NCBI GenBank assembly: GCA_964618075.1
Contig: CAZTZO010000030.1
Coordinates: forward strand, 1 to 13,234
Source of the DNA: CAYTMY01 sp964618075
Lineage (GTDB): Bacteria; Bacillota; Clostridia; Eubacteriales; Anaerofustaceae
Direction of reading: 5' to 3'
DNA length: 13,234 bases
Part shown: positions 1 through 7,889 of the stretch, piece by piece
Numbering within the stretch: position 1 is the first letter of the stretch
How the letters are laid out: each line of letters opens with the position of its first letter
Notes under the pieces: generated by a model
Database searches by the model: none
The model's input: only the letters and a program-made list of their open reading frames with translations
Told to the model about the DNA's origin: nothing
Made by a program: the position numbers and the translations under genes

Positions 1-30
1 ATTCGCTGTAAATGAGATGTCCATACGCCT

Positions 31-66
31 GCACTTTTACAAGGTGACCCGGTCACCTTGGTAAAA
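31..66 (+). repeat. Solitary copy of the TGACC-N-GGTCA dyad repeat (copy 1)
   Basis: The core GTGACCCGGTCA lies at 44-55. This copy is the most symmetrical in the window: arms 40-49 and 51-60 are perfectly complementary around a central C50, and the T-run and A-run outside them extend the symmetry with one unpaired base. Bases 18-39 (ccatacgcctgcactttta) resemble the bases before copy 10 near 11115-11135, so the unit is longer than the core and an array may extend left of the window. Confidence 0.9.
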
Positions 67-179
67 AAACCACATGCCTTATTTTAATCAAGATAATTAT
101 TTGCAAAAGAGTATAACTGTGGTAATCTTTATCAAGGTAAAATAATTATTAAGAAATAATACAGAAAAGTCGAAATAAA

Positions 180-2072
180 TTGAAGAAAAAAACAAAAGAT
201 ATAATCAGCACCTTTTTACTGCCGGCGCTGGGTATCATACTATGTATAGTGAGTATATTTGTATTTATAACGAAGAGCAACAGATTGTCGCGTGAAGATG
301 CTTACGGTAATCTTGTGAGCGAATTTGAGATTACGCGCACCGCGCTTCAAAAAGACATTGAAGGGGTTTACGACTCCTTAACTACTATGGCTTCATCGCT
401 TGAAATCAGCCACATCACTGATATACCCACAGTTACAGCCGTAATGAATAATGTTGTGCAAAACGGTATGCTCACGGGCATGGCATATATTCAACCTGAC
501 GGAAAAGCGTATTTTTCGAGCGGAAATACGGGAGATGTTTCACAAACAACCTACTTTCAAAGGGCAATGAACGGAGAAAAAAATGTGGAATACATCCATG
601 AAAACGTCGAAAGCGGCAATCCTATTCTGGTAATAAGCGTTCCGATATATCAAAACGGTGCGATTATATGTATCATTTCCGGCGTCATACCGACAGGTGC
701 GTTTTCGCAAATATTGAACGTTCGTTCTTATGAAAATGGTAACTGCGCTATAGTCGATTCAAACGGATTAACGATAATCAGAGATGTTGAAAATAGCATC
801 GAGGAAGAAAATGTTCTGGAATTTTATAAGAATAGCGTTTCTTTTTTAGGCGGTAAAGACGTAAACAGCATAGCAGAGGATATGCAAAACAGGATAAGCG
901 GACACGCCGAATATATTTATAACGGCTTAACGCGCTGCTTGAGCTACAACTACATCGGTGAAAACGACTGGTATATGATTTCGAGCGTACCGTCAAATGT
1001 AGTTTACGAGAGGTCTTCTCAGCAACTTAAAGCCGCAATAACTCTCGGTGTGGAAATACTCTTTTGTTTGTCTATAGTAGCTGCGGCGTTACTATACAAT
1101 GAGATGAAAAACAAAAAAGTCATCGACGAGGAAAGAGAAAAGCTGTATGAAAGCGAACAACGCTATAAGGTAGCGGATGAATTTTCTCAAAGCGTGCTTT
1201 TCGATGCAGACCTCATGAACGATGTATTTACATGCAACAAGAACTTCAGTGAGATATACAGGACGGAGCCTTTTGTAAAGAAGGTCAGCGACTTTTTTAA
1301 GATCAACCCATATATATGTGAAGAGGATATGGAAGAATACCTGCGTATGGGCAGGGAAATATTGAGCGGAAGCGACTCGTTAACTGCACATTACCGTATT
1401 ATTCGCGAGGATGGAGAAATGATTTGGTGCCGCGTGAATACAAAGTGCATTTATGACAAAGACGGCAGACCCGTTCATATTATAGGAAGAATAACAAATA
1501 TCGACAAGGAAAAGAAAAAGCTCGATTTGCTGATGAATAAAGCGGACAAAGACCCGTTGACAAGGCTATTGAACAGAGAAGCGGCAAAAGAAAGGATCAA
1601 TTTGTTTCTTAGCGGCGAGGGCAAAAGCGGACTTCATGCGTTTATGATGGTCGACGTCGATAATTTCAAGACTGTAAATGACACTTACGGGCACAAGGTC
1701 GGTGATGATGTTCTGCAGGCTGTCTCCTTTGAGCTTATGGGGCTGTTTCGAAGCGCAGATGTTATTGCAAGGCTCGGCGGAGATGAATTTGTGGTATTTA
1801 TGAAGGATGTTCGCACGGTTTCTCAGGTAAAGAATAAGGCTCGGGCTCTTAATCATGCTGTAAAAAATATCGGAGAGCATAAAACCAACGGGATAGAGCT
1901 TTCATGCAGCATAGGTATAGCATTGTCTCCGGAGGACGGCAGAAATTTCGATGAGTTATATCCCAAAGCCGATAACGCCATGTATGTGTCTAAAAAGGCA
2001 CAAAAGGGTATTATTACGGTGTTCGGCATGGAGAATGAACAAAACGGAAACGATGTTGATTTTGCAAAGTGA
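180..2072 (+). CDS. Membrane-anchored diguanylate cyclase (Cache-PAS-GGDEF)
   Basis: This protein probably makes cyclic di-GMP from two GTP in response to an extracellular ligand. Its 630 residues show an N-terminal membrane segment (about 8-30), an extracytoplasmic Cache-like sensor (about 35-280), a second membrane segment (about 287-308), a PAS/PAC region (about 325-445, ending in the PAC-like stretch around DGRPVHIIG) and a GGDEF domain (about 450-615). The active-site GGDEF is intact at residues 533-537. An RxxD inhibitory site (R524, D527) sits exactly five residues upstream, so product feedback inhibition is expected. The start is a TTG with only a weak purine stretch before it; it is chosen because the Lys-rich N-terminus leads straight into the first membrane segment. 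I see no convincing promoter in 67-179. The stop codon and the last codons (D-F-A-K) are supplied by a copy of the dispersed repeat. The ligand cannot be inferred. Confidence 0.95.
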   Translation: MKKKTKDIISTFLLPALGIILCIVSIFVFITKSNRLSREDAYGNLVSEFEITRTALQKDIEGVYDSLTTMASSLEISHITDIPTVTAVMNNVVQNGMLTGMAYIQPDGKAYFSSGNTGDVSQTTYFQRAMNGEKNVEYIHENVESGNPILVISVPIYQNGAIICIISGVIPTGAFSQILNVRSYENGNCAIVDSNGLTIIRDVENSIEEENVLEFYKNSVSFLGGKDVNSIAEDMQNRISGHAEYIYNGLTRCLSYNYIGENDWYMISSVPSNVVYERSSQQLKAAITLGVEILFCLSIVAAALLYNEMKNKKVIDEEREKLYESEQRYKVADEFSQSVLFDADLMNDVFTCNKNFSEIYRTEPFVKKVSDFFKINPYICEEDMEEYLRMGREILSGSDSLTAHYRIIREDGEMIWCRVNTKCIYDKDGRPVHIIGRITNIDKEKKKLDLLMNKADKDPLTRLLNREAAKERINLFLSGEGKSGLHAFMMVDVDNFKTVNDTYGHKVGDDVLQAVSFELMGLFRSADVIARLGGDEFVVFMKDVRTVSQVKNKARALNHAVKNIGEHKTNGIELSCSIGIALSPEDGRNFDELYPKADNAMYVSKKAQKGIITVFGMENEQNGNDVDFAK

Positions 2073-2091
2073 CCGGGTCAGGCTGCAAAAG
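2060..2091 (+). repeat. Solitary dyad repeat between convergent genes (copy 2)
   Basis: The core GTGACCGGGTCA is at 2069-2080, flanked by TTTTGCAAA on the left and CTGCAAAAG on the right. The outer TTTTGCA/TGCAAAA arms are complementary. The copy overlaps the end of the cyclase gene, whose TGA stop is the TGA of the core, and fills most of the 41-bp gap to the convergent symporter. It could form a modest RNA hairpin and help end both transcripts, but there is no strong U-tract terminator here. Confidence 0.9.
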
Positions 2092-2113
2092 CTATGCTTA
2101 AGCTAAAAAATCC

Positions 2114-3637
2114 CTACTCTGCCGTTTCACTTTCATTTAAAAACTTAACCTGCTTTGAAACAGCCTTTTGCTCGTAGCACATAAAGGCGTCTTCAACAAG
2201 CTTTTCATCGGGCTTTTTCGTTACACTGCTGACAAGAGGTACGATTATTATCGAGGCGATAATGCTCAACGCTCCGGCAGTCGTCGGAGAAACCGTGTGA
2301 GTAAACAGATTTACCGTGCTTATGCCGATACCTAATATAAAGCTTGCCCAAACGCTTGCGACAGTAACCTTTTTCATGTACAAACCGTACATGAAGGGCC
2401 CGAGAAACGCTCCCGCCAAGGCTCCCCACGATAGCGACATCAAGGTCGTAATGATGCTGTTCGGGTTCAGGGCTATAACGGCTGAGAGAACGATGAAAAA
2501 CGCACACAGCAGCTTTATAACGACAAGCTCGTTTTTGCCTTCGGTCTCGGCCTTGTTTTTTATCAATGGCTTTATAAAGTCAAGCACAAAGGTCGAGCTT
2601 GAGGTTATGACAAGAGAGGACAATGTTGACATCGAAGCGGATAAAACCAGTATCAATACGATCCCTATAAGTATATCCGACAGATTTGATGAAAGCATAG
2701 TCGGTACGATGTCATCGTAAACTACCTTGTCGGCTGCATAGTAAAGTCTGCCGAAGGCTCCCATAAAGTACGAGCCGCCGGCTATAACAAGAGCAAAGAG
2801 CGTTGATATAATACAGCCTGTTTTTATGGATTTTTCACTTTTTATCGTGTAAAACTTGTGTACCATCTGCGGAAGTCCCCAGCTGCCGAGGCTTGTGAGA
2901 ATCACAACAGACAACAGATTCAACGGCTGTGGACCGAAGAAGGAGACCAGTGCGCCGTTCATATTCGGTGCAGCCTCACTTTTTATAACAGAGAGACTTT
3001 CGATAGCCGCCGTAAACCCGCCTTTACCTGCAAGCACGGAAGCAATCACGCACACTATTCCGAATATCATTATTATTCCCTGTATAAAATCGTTCAAAGC
3101 CGCCGCAGTGTATCCTCCGGCTATAACGTATATTCCGGTCAACACTGCTATACCGATAACACACCATGTAAAGTCAATATTGAACGCTATCGAGAACAAG
3201 CCGCTCAGTCCCTTGTATACGCTGGCAGAGTATGGAACTAAAAACACGAAGATAATGACCGAGGCAACGATTTTGAGTGCCTTTGAATCATAACGCTTTG
3301 AAAAGAACTCCGGCATAGTCGCCGCTTCCAGGTGCTTTGTCATTATTCTTGTACGTCTGCCCAGTATCATCCAAGCCATGAATGAACCGATAAGCGCATT
3401 GCCGATACCTATCCATGTTGCGGAAATGCCGAAATTCCAGCCGAACTGTCCCGCATAGCCGACGAAAACGACCGATGAGAAGTAACTCGTGCCGTATGCA
3501 AACGCCGTAAGCCACGGGCCCACGTTACGCCCTCCGAGAACGAAATCCCCGACGCTTGTTGCTTTTTTTCGGCAGTAAATGCCGACTGCGATTGTTACCG
3601 CCGCAAATGCGGCGATGAGAAGAAGTCTTGTAACCAT
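2114..3637 (-). CDS. Sodium:solute symporter (SSS family), T-box controlled
   Basis: This is a multi-spanning membrane transporter of the SSS family (relatives PutP and PanF), which import a solute with Na+. The protein is about 507 residues and almost entirely hydrophobic, with roughly 13 membrane segments. Family features seen are the N-terminal SVGDFVLGGR region and the GGYTAAALNDFIQG stretch at about residues 174-187. An in-frame GTG lies three codons upstream at 3646, but the AAAGGG ribosome binding site abuts it and sits 8 bases before the ATG at 3637, so the ATG is chosen. The T-box leader directly upstream makes an amino acid the likely substrate and ties expression to uncharged tRNA. 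The leader's specifier region allows tyrosine (UAC) or threonine (ACA). The gene converges on the diguanylate cyclase, and nothing suggests they are related. Confidence 0.92.
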   Translation of the reverse strand: MVTRLLLIAAFAAVTIAVGIYCRKKATSVGDFVLGGRNVGPWLTAFAYGTSYFSSVVFVGYAGQFGWNFGISATWIGIGNALIGSFMAWMILGRRTRIMTKHLEAATMPEFFSKRYDSKALKIVASVIIFVFLVPYSASVYKGLSGLFSIAFNIDFTWCVIGIAVLTGIYVIAGGYTAAALNDFIQGIIMIFGIVCVIASVLAGKGGFTAAIESLSVIKSEAAPNMNGALVSFFGPQPLNLLSVVILTSLGSWGLPQMVHKFYTIKSEKSIKTGCIISTLFALVIAGGSYFMGAFGRLYYAADKVVYDDIVPTMLSSNLSDILIGIVLILVLSASMSTLSSLVITSSSTFVLDFIKPLIKNKAETEGKNELVVIKLLCAFFIVLSAVIALNPNSIITTLMSLSWGALAGAFLGPFMYGLYMKKVTVASVWASFILGIGISTVNLFTHTVSPTTAGALSIIASIIIVPLVSSVTKKPDEKLVEDAFMCYEQKAVSKQVKFLNESETAE

Positions 3638-3702
3638 TGTTGTCACCCTTTCATTTTTAGCGAAGAAGGGCTTTTATCCACTGCTTTTTGCTGTTGGAGG
3701 AT

Positions 3703-3999
3703 ATAAAAAAACCGCTCTCCGAAAATATTTTCAGAGGGCGGAATACTTTTTTTCCGCGGTACCACCTCAGTTCGCACATACCTCACGGTATACGCCTCGT
3801 CGGGTGCCAACACACCCTATCGCGCTAAAGGGCGAACCCTTCATTCCCTATGTATAAAACCTTCGGGAATGCTGCTCATGCGGTGTATTCGCATATTCTA
3901 TCACCTTGCGCCTCTCATCACGAGATTATTTGTCTCACCGGCTGCTTTCTGTAGGGAATTATGAATATGTTACTCTTCCACATTCAAACGCATTATATT
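3703..3999 (-). promoter_or_regulatory. T-box riboswitch leader of the symporter gene
   Basis: Read on the minus strand, all main T-box parts are visible. Stem I has a base helix AUGUGG/CCGCAU, a specifier loop with GAGUAA on the 5' side and CGAAUACA on the 3' side (3891-3884), and an upper helix CAUAUUC (3969-3963) pairing with GAAUAUG (3898-3892). Further hairpins follow, including CAUUCCC/GGGAAUG and AUACC/GGUAU. The T-box UGGUACCGCGG ends at 3754. The antiterminator pairs GAGG with CCUC and GCGG with CCGC, bulging out UGGUACC. The same CCGCCCUC segment instead opens the terminator. Uncharged tRNA should stabilise the antiterminator and allow transcription of the symporter. The specifier is UAC (Tyr, 3887-3885) or ACA (Thr, 3886-3884), depending on the register in the loop. 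Confidence 0.95.
3705..3741 (-). terminator. T-box regulated intrinsic terminator
   Basis: A 30-base stem-loop (3741-3712) has outer pairs CCGC/GCGG, one C-A mismatch, then CUCUGAAAA pairing with UUUUCGGAG, followed by seven U residues (3711-3705). Its 5' arm is shared with the T-box antiterminator, so the two structures exclude each other. Confidence 0.93.
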
Positions 4000-4980
4000 A
4001 GTCGATATAATATCAGAAGAATTATCGCTTGTCAAGCACAAATTTTCTTTTTTGAATAATTTTTTTACAAGCTCGTCCATATCGTCATTAAGAGGCGCCC
4101 TGAAACGCATCAGCGTATTTTTATTAATATTCGGTACTGTTAATTCATAAGCGTGCAGAGCCTGTCTTGCAATAAGCTCACTTTTTTTTGAATAAAGCTC
4201 GTCTGAGAGTATGGGACAGCCGATATATGCCAGGTGAACCCTAAGCTGATGAGTCCGCCCCGTCACAAGGCACAGCTTTAACAGGGAATATTCACCGTTT
4301 GAAGCTATGATCTCATACTCGCTGATACATTCCTTTGCTTCGTCCTTATCCTCTCCGACGGCGCGTCTGAGTCCGTCGCCGCTGTAGCCTATAGGCAGCT
4401 TTATCACGCCCTTGTCGCAATTTGGTTTGCCTTGAACTATCGCCAGATAGTATTTACAGTGAGAATTTTTTTCAAGATAATCCTGTAAATAATGATGTGC
4501 ATATTTATTTTTTGCAACGCATACTATTCCGGAGGTATTCATATCAAGCCTGCCGACGAAATGGGCCTTTATATTGACGCCTTCTGTCTGCCAGCGATAA
4601 TACAGCGCATTGGCAAGAGTGTTGTTCTTTATATTCTTTGAGGGATGCGTTAGCATATATGGAGGCTTGTTTGCAATCAGCATGTCCTCATCTTCAAATA
4701 ATACTTCCACATAAATATTATTTGCTTCGCAGTCAGCTCCTTCCGGCTTGAGCGTAAGCTTAATAATGTCCCCGTCCTTTACAGGAGTGTTCAAAAAGCA
4801 TTGCTTATCATTTATACAGAACGTGCCGTCATACTTTATCGTTTTGAGTAAACGTGACGAATAATTGTATACGCGCCTTAAATAATCCGATGCCTTTATT
4901 TGCTTGTCGGGTGAGGAGGAATGAAGCGTTATATTTTCTTTTGTAACCTTATATGTATAGCTTGCGATATTATCCTGCAT
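3970..4980 (-). CDS. RluA-family RNA pseudouridine synthase
   Basis: This enzyme probably isomerises uridine to pseudouridine in rRNA or tRNA. It has 336 residues. An N-terminal S4-like RNA-binding region (about 1-80, with the SRLLKTIKYDGTFCIND stretch) is followed by the RluA catalytic domain (about 90-300). The catalytic Asp is D146 in VGRLDMNTSG; most family members have His where G143 stands. The second family motif, TGRTHQLRVHL, is at about 240-250. The C-terminal tail beyond about residue 302 is not part of the usual domain, and its DNA carries the promoter of the downstream symporter. The final codons GTG-GAA-GAG-TAA also form the 5' side of T-box Stem I. The ATG follows a weak AGAAG-type ribosome binding site and starts 29 bases after the small membrane protein gene, suggesting co-transcription. 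The target site cannot be read from sequence. Confidence 0.92.
   Translation of the reverse strand: MQDNIASYTYKVTKENITLHSSSPDKQIKASDYLRRVYNYSSRLLKTIKYDGTFCINDKQCFLNTPVKDGDIIKLTLKPEGADCEANNIYVEVLFEDEDMLIANKPPYMLTHPSKNIKNNTLANALYYRWQTEGVNIKAHFVGRLDMNTSGIVCVAKNKYAHHYLQDYLEKNSHCKYYLAIVQGKPNCDKGVIKLPIGYSGDGLRRAVGEDKDEAKECISEYEIIASNGEYSLLKLCLVTGRTHQLRVHLAYIGCPILSDELYSKKSELIARQALHAYELTVPNINKNTLMRFRAPLNDDMDELVKKLFKKENLCLTSDNSSDIISTNIMRLNVEE
4007..4035 (-). promoter_or_regulatory. Near-consensus promoter of the T-box/symporter unit, inside the upstream gene
   Basis: The -35 TTGACA (4035-4030) and -10 TATTAT (4012-4007) are separated by 17 bases, which predicts a transcript start near 3999, just before the 5' strand of T-box Stem I. 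The whole promoter lies within the last codons of the pseudouridine synthase gene. Confidence 0.85.
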
Positions 4981-5009
4981 TATGATCTTCTGTATCTTAA
5001 TATAAAAAG

Positions 5010-5243
5010 CTATTTATTACTGCGTTTTTTTATTTGCGTATTAATATATCCTCCGAAGTAGCCCGCCAAAAGCCAGACTATCGCAAATCCGAAAAGATTC
5101 CATATCGAATATTTCCAGAAAAACACCAGAAATACCGCTAAAACAAGTATCGCTATATTTATAATCTTTCCGATAGTGTTATCCTTTAAAAATATGGCGT
5201 CCGCCAATGAAAGCAGGGCGATTAATATGTAAATTTTTATCAT
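5010..5243 (-). CDS. Small hydrophobic membrane protein, 77 aa
   Basis: I do not recognise this protein. It has three hydrophobic stretches (about residues 3-20, 26-44 and 48-68) and a basic C-terminus (QIKKRSNK), so it is probably an integral membrane protein with a cytoplasmic tail. An ATG three codons upstream (5252) directly abuts the GGAGG ribosome binding site, whereas the ATG at 5243 has it 9 bases upstream, so the latter is chosen. The gene lies 83 bases after the second CNNM/CorC gene and 29 bases before the pseudouridine synthase gene, on the same strand, and is probably co-transcribed with the latter. Confidence 0.8.
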   Translation of the reverse strand: MIKIYILIALLSLADAIFLKDNTIGKIINIAILVLAVFLVFFWKYSIWNLFGFAIVWLLAGYFGGYINTQIKKRSNK

Positions 5244-5326
5244 AATTCGCATCCTCCGAGATTAAAAAAATGTTTGCTTTGACGTATTCTAACACATTAC
5301 AACAAAAGAAAGCATTATTTTTTATA

Positions 5327-6601
5327 TTAGTCTTTGATTTCTTTTTCGTCCGTCTGTTTGTGGACGCTGACGCTTTTGACCCGCTTGTCGTCCATTTCAA
5401 GCACGGTTATTTTCATAGAGTCGTATTCAAAGCTGTCCCCTTCACGAGGAAAGCCATTGAGCATTTCGGTAAGCCACCCGCCCAGCGTTGTATATTCGCT
5501 TTCAAAGGGAGTTGCATCGGCGCCGATATCTTCGAGAAAATCAGATATATTCATGTCGCCGCTTGCTATATAGTTGTTGGAGTCTATTTCCTCAAACTCC
5601 TTAACGACCTCATCGGTTTCGTCCCATATTTCTCCGACAAGCTCCTCTAAGACGTCCTCCATTGTGAGTATGCCCAGAGTCCCCCCGTATTCGTCCGTTA
5701 CAACGGCAAGATGCTGCCTTGCCCTTCTCAGCTCCGCCAAAACATACGGCAATTTGAGCGTTTTTGGGATATAGCATACCTCCATAAGCATATCGCGTAT
5801 ATTAAAATCACTTTCGTCTATAAGTCTTTTGTAAAACCTGTTCAGATAAAGCACGCCGATAATATTATCTATTGTTCCCTCGTAAACGGGCAAACGGGAG
5901 AATGCGGAATTGTTTATAAGCTTTCTAATATCCTCAACTTCGTCATCAACGTCAATAGCAAGCATATCCACCCTCGGAGTGATTATTTCCTGCGCCGTGA
6001 TATCCGAAAATTCTATGGCTGACTGCAAAAGGTCGCTTCTCGCCTCGTCAATAACGCCCTCGTCCTCTACCATTTCGATTATTGTCACCAGCTCGTCCTC
6101 TGTCACGCTCGGAGAATTATCACTGCTTCCTCCCCAAATCTTCGATACAACGCCGAGTATTTTCATAACGACGAACACGACAGGGTAGGTTATTATCATT
6201 ATTATGCGAAGAGGTACGGCGACTGCCGTGGTAAAGCCCTCGCTGTGCTCGCGGGCAAGCAGCTTCGGTACTATTTCACCGAAAATAAGTATAACAACTG
6301 TCATTATTGCCGTTGCATATCCGACGTATGCTTCCCCGGCTATGGACATTGCTATCACCGTTGCGATAGAGGATGCCGCTATATTTACAAGGTTGTTGCC
6401 GACAAGTATGGAGGATAGTGCCGTTTCGTAGTTATCTGCTATATAAAGAGCAAGCCTTTGCGAAAGACGGTTTGTTGTTTCGACATTCTTTTTAAGACGA
6501 AGCTTGTTTACTGATGCGTATGCTATCTCGCTGCCGGAAAAGAAAGCAGAAAAAACAATGAGTATCACAATATATATATAGGAAGAAATATTTGCGTTCA
6601 T
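5327..6601 (-). CDS. CNNM/CBS/CorC_HlyC membrane protein (downstream paralog)
   Basis: This 424-residue protein belongs to the CNNM (DUF21) family, often annotated as hemolysin or magnesium/cobalt efflux; members are linked to Mg2+ and other divalent-cation homeostasis. Domains in order are an N-terminal membrane CNNM region (about 1-155) with the conserved GEIVPK motif at 108-113, a CBS-pair region (about 205-325) starting at ITPRVD and ending in DEYGGTLGILTMEDVLEELVGEI, and a C-terminal CorC_HlyC domain (about 340-416). The CBS pair usually binds adenine nucleotides. The gene starts two bases after the stop of its upstream paralog. Its AAGGAGG ribosome binding site lies in that gene's last codons, so the pair is almost certainly one transcript with translational coupling. 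Transport has been questioned for some family members, so efflux is an inference. Confidence 0.93.
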   Translation of the reverse strand: MNANISSYIYIVILIVFSAFFSGSEIAYASVNKLRLKKNVETTNRLSQRLALYIADNYETALSSILVGNNLVNIAASSIATVIAMSIAGEAYVGYATAIMTVVILIFGEIVPKLLAREHSEGFTTAVAVPLRIIMIITYPVVFVVMKILGVVSKIWGGSSDNSPSVTEDELVTIIEMVEDEGVIDEARSDLLQSAIEFSDITAQEIITPRVDMLAIDVDDEVEDIRKLINNSAFSRLPVYEGTIDNIIGVLYLNRFYKRLIDESDFNIRDMLMEVCYIPKTLKLPYVLAELRRARQHLAVVTDEYGGTLGILTMEDVLEELVGEIWDETDEVVKEFEEIDSNNYIASGDMNISDFLEDIGADATPFESEYTTLGGWLTEMLNGFPREGDSFEYDSMKITVLEMDDKRVKSVSVHKQTDEKEIKD

Positions 6602-6603
6602 AT

Positions 6604-7869
6604 TCAGTCCTCCTTACCGTCTGTGATTTGTATAACTATCTTGACTATTCTCGAATGCGTTATTTCGTCCACGCTTATTTTAAGGTTTTCGTATCTGAAG
6701 CTGTCGTTTCTCACAGGCATATAATCAAAGTGCTCCAAGGCCCATGCACCCAGAGTTTTGTGAAGAGCATTTTCGTTGATAAGACGAGTTATTCCCATGA
6801 GCTCAAAGGCGTCCTCCACAGACATATCCGCGTTTATCGCAAAGCGGTTGCCGCCGAGCGGAACAAAGTCCTCTCTGACCACGTCGTCCTCGTCCCATAT
6901 TTCTCCGACAAGCTCCTCAAGCATATCCTCTATAGTCACAATTCCGAGCATTCCGCCGTAATCGTCCGAAACTATCGCCATATGCTGCTTGTTTGAGCTC
7001 ATTTCTCTCAAAAGCTCGTCAACCGGCATTGTGCGATACACAAAATACGGCGGATCCGTCAGCTCGTCAAGAATCGTGTTATCGCCGTTTTTTAAATAGC
7101 TTTTTATGTATTTACGTATACTTAAGGTACCCGTGACGTTGTCTATTGTGTCGCTGTAAACGACAAGACGGGAATGCCTGCTTTCTTTTATGGCTTTTAT
7201 TATCTCCTGAGCCGACATCTCCTTATCGAGTGCCACTAAATCTATTCTGGGGGTAAGGATATCCTTTACGGTAATATCGTTAAATTCAAGTGCGGAGTGT
7301 ATAAGCTCGCCCTTTTCCTTTTCGATACTGCCTTCCTCCTGCGCCGTTTCGATAATATCGTACAGCTCGTCCTCATTTACGGTCGGCTCCTCATTTTTAA
7401 CAAAGAGCTTTGAGAGCAGCTTGCTTATAGCCGTAAATATATAGGATATCGGGGTAAGTATAACAACAAGGCTCTTAAGTATGCCGGCTGTTTTGATTGC
7501 AAACTTTTCGGGAAAGTGCGCGGCGTAATTCTTCGGTATTGTCTCGCTTACCAAAAATACGATTATTGTGATTACTATCGTTGAGGCTGTAACGCTTTGA
7601 ACTCCCCAAAGGCGCGTTGAAAGAACCGTTGCAATGGAAGCCGAGCCGATGTGGGTAATGTTGTTTAATATAAGCAGTGTTGTAAGAGATTTGTCGGCGT
7701 TATCACAGATAAACAAAGCTCTCTTTGCTCCGAAAGAGCCCGAATCCGCCATGTTTTTTAAGCGTATTTTATTTGCGGAGGCAAAAGCAGTCTCGCTTGC
7801 CGCGAAATAGCCTCCTAATAGTATAAGAAGTATGAGCGCTGAAAATAATATCCAGCCGTCAGAATCCAT
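6604..7869 (-). CDS. CNNM/CBS/CorC_HlyC membrane protein (upstream paralog)
   Basis: This 421-residue protein has the same architecture as its neighbour: a CNNM membrane region (about 1-155), a CBS pair (about 205-322, from LTPRID to DDYGGMLGIVTIEDMLEELVGEI) and a CorC_HlyC C-terminal domain (about 335-417). The conserved GExxPK position reads SETIPK at 108-113, so the Gly is Ser, unlike the downstream copy. The pair is divergent enough to be an old duplication and may work as a heteromer or have different cation preferences; this is inference. The ATG follows an AAAGGGAG ribosome binding site with 6-base spacing. Transcription probably starts from the consensus promoter at 8056-8084, leaving a leader of about 180 bases that contains a possible 48-codon ORF. 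Confidence 0.93.
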   Translation of the reverse strand: MDSDGWILFSALILLILLGGYFAASETAFASANKIRLKNMADSGSFGAKRALFICDNADKSLTTLLILNNITHIGSASIATVLSTRLWGVQSVTASTIVITIIVFLVSETIPKNYAAHFPEKFAIKTAGILKSLVVILTPISYIFTAISKLLSKLFVKNEEPTVNEDELYDIIETAQEEGSIEKEKGELIHSALEFNDITVKDILTPRIDLVALDKEMSAQEIIKAIKESRHSRLVVYSDTIDNVTGTLSIRKYIKSYLKNGDNTILDELTDPPYFVYRTMPVDELLREMSSNKQHMAIVSDDYGGMLGIVTIEDMLEELVGEIWDEDDVVREDFVPLGGNRFAINADMSVEDAFELMGITRLINENALHKTLGAWALEHFDYMPVRNDSFRYENLKISVDEITHSRIVKIVIQITDGKED

Positions 7870-7889
7870 ATGATGCTCCCTTTGATATG

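Noticed and set aside
67..179. Promoter for the diguanylate cyclase
   Set aside because: TATAAC and TAAAAT hexamers exist, but none has a credible -35 at 16-18 bases.
2073..2113. Bidirectional terminator between cyclase and symporter genes
   Set aside because: The repeat dyad and a short AGCT/AGCT pairing could form hairpins, but stems are weak and no good U-tract follows on either strand.
2316..3293. Plus-strand ORFs of 127-145 aa opposite the symporter
   Set aside because: They are antisense shadows of a clear SSS transporter, with no ribosome binding sites or recognisable domains.
3579..3857. Plus-strand 92-aa ORF over the T-box region
   Set aside because: It is antisense to the T-box leader, whose structure fully explains the sequence.
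5253..5326. Terminator or promoter between the second CNNM/CorC gene and the 77-aa gene
   Set aside because: A TGCTTT/AAAGCA stem with a very long loop and T-run, and a TAGAAT hexamer, are visible, but neither has the supporting parts (short loop, -35) to be called.
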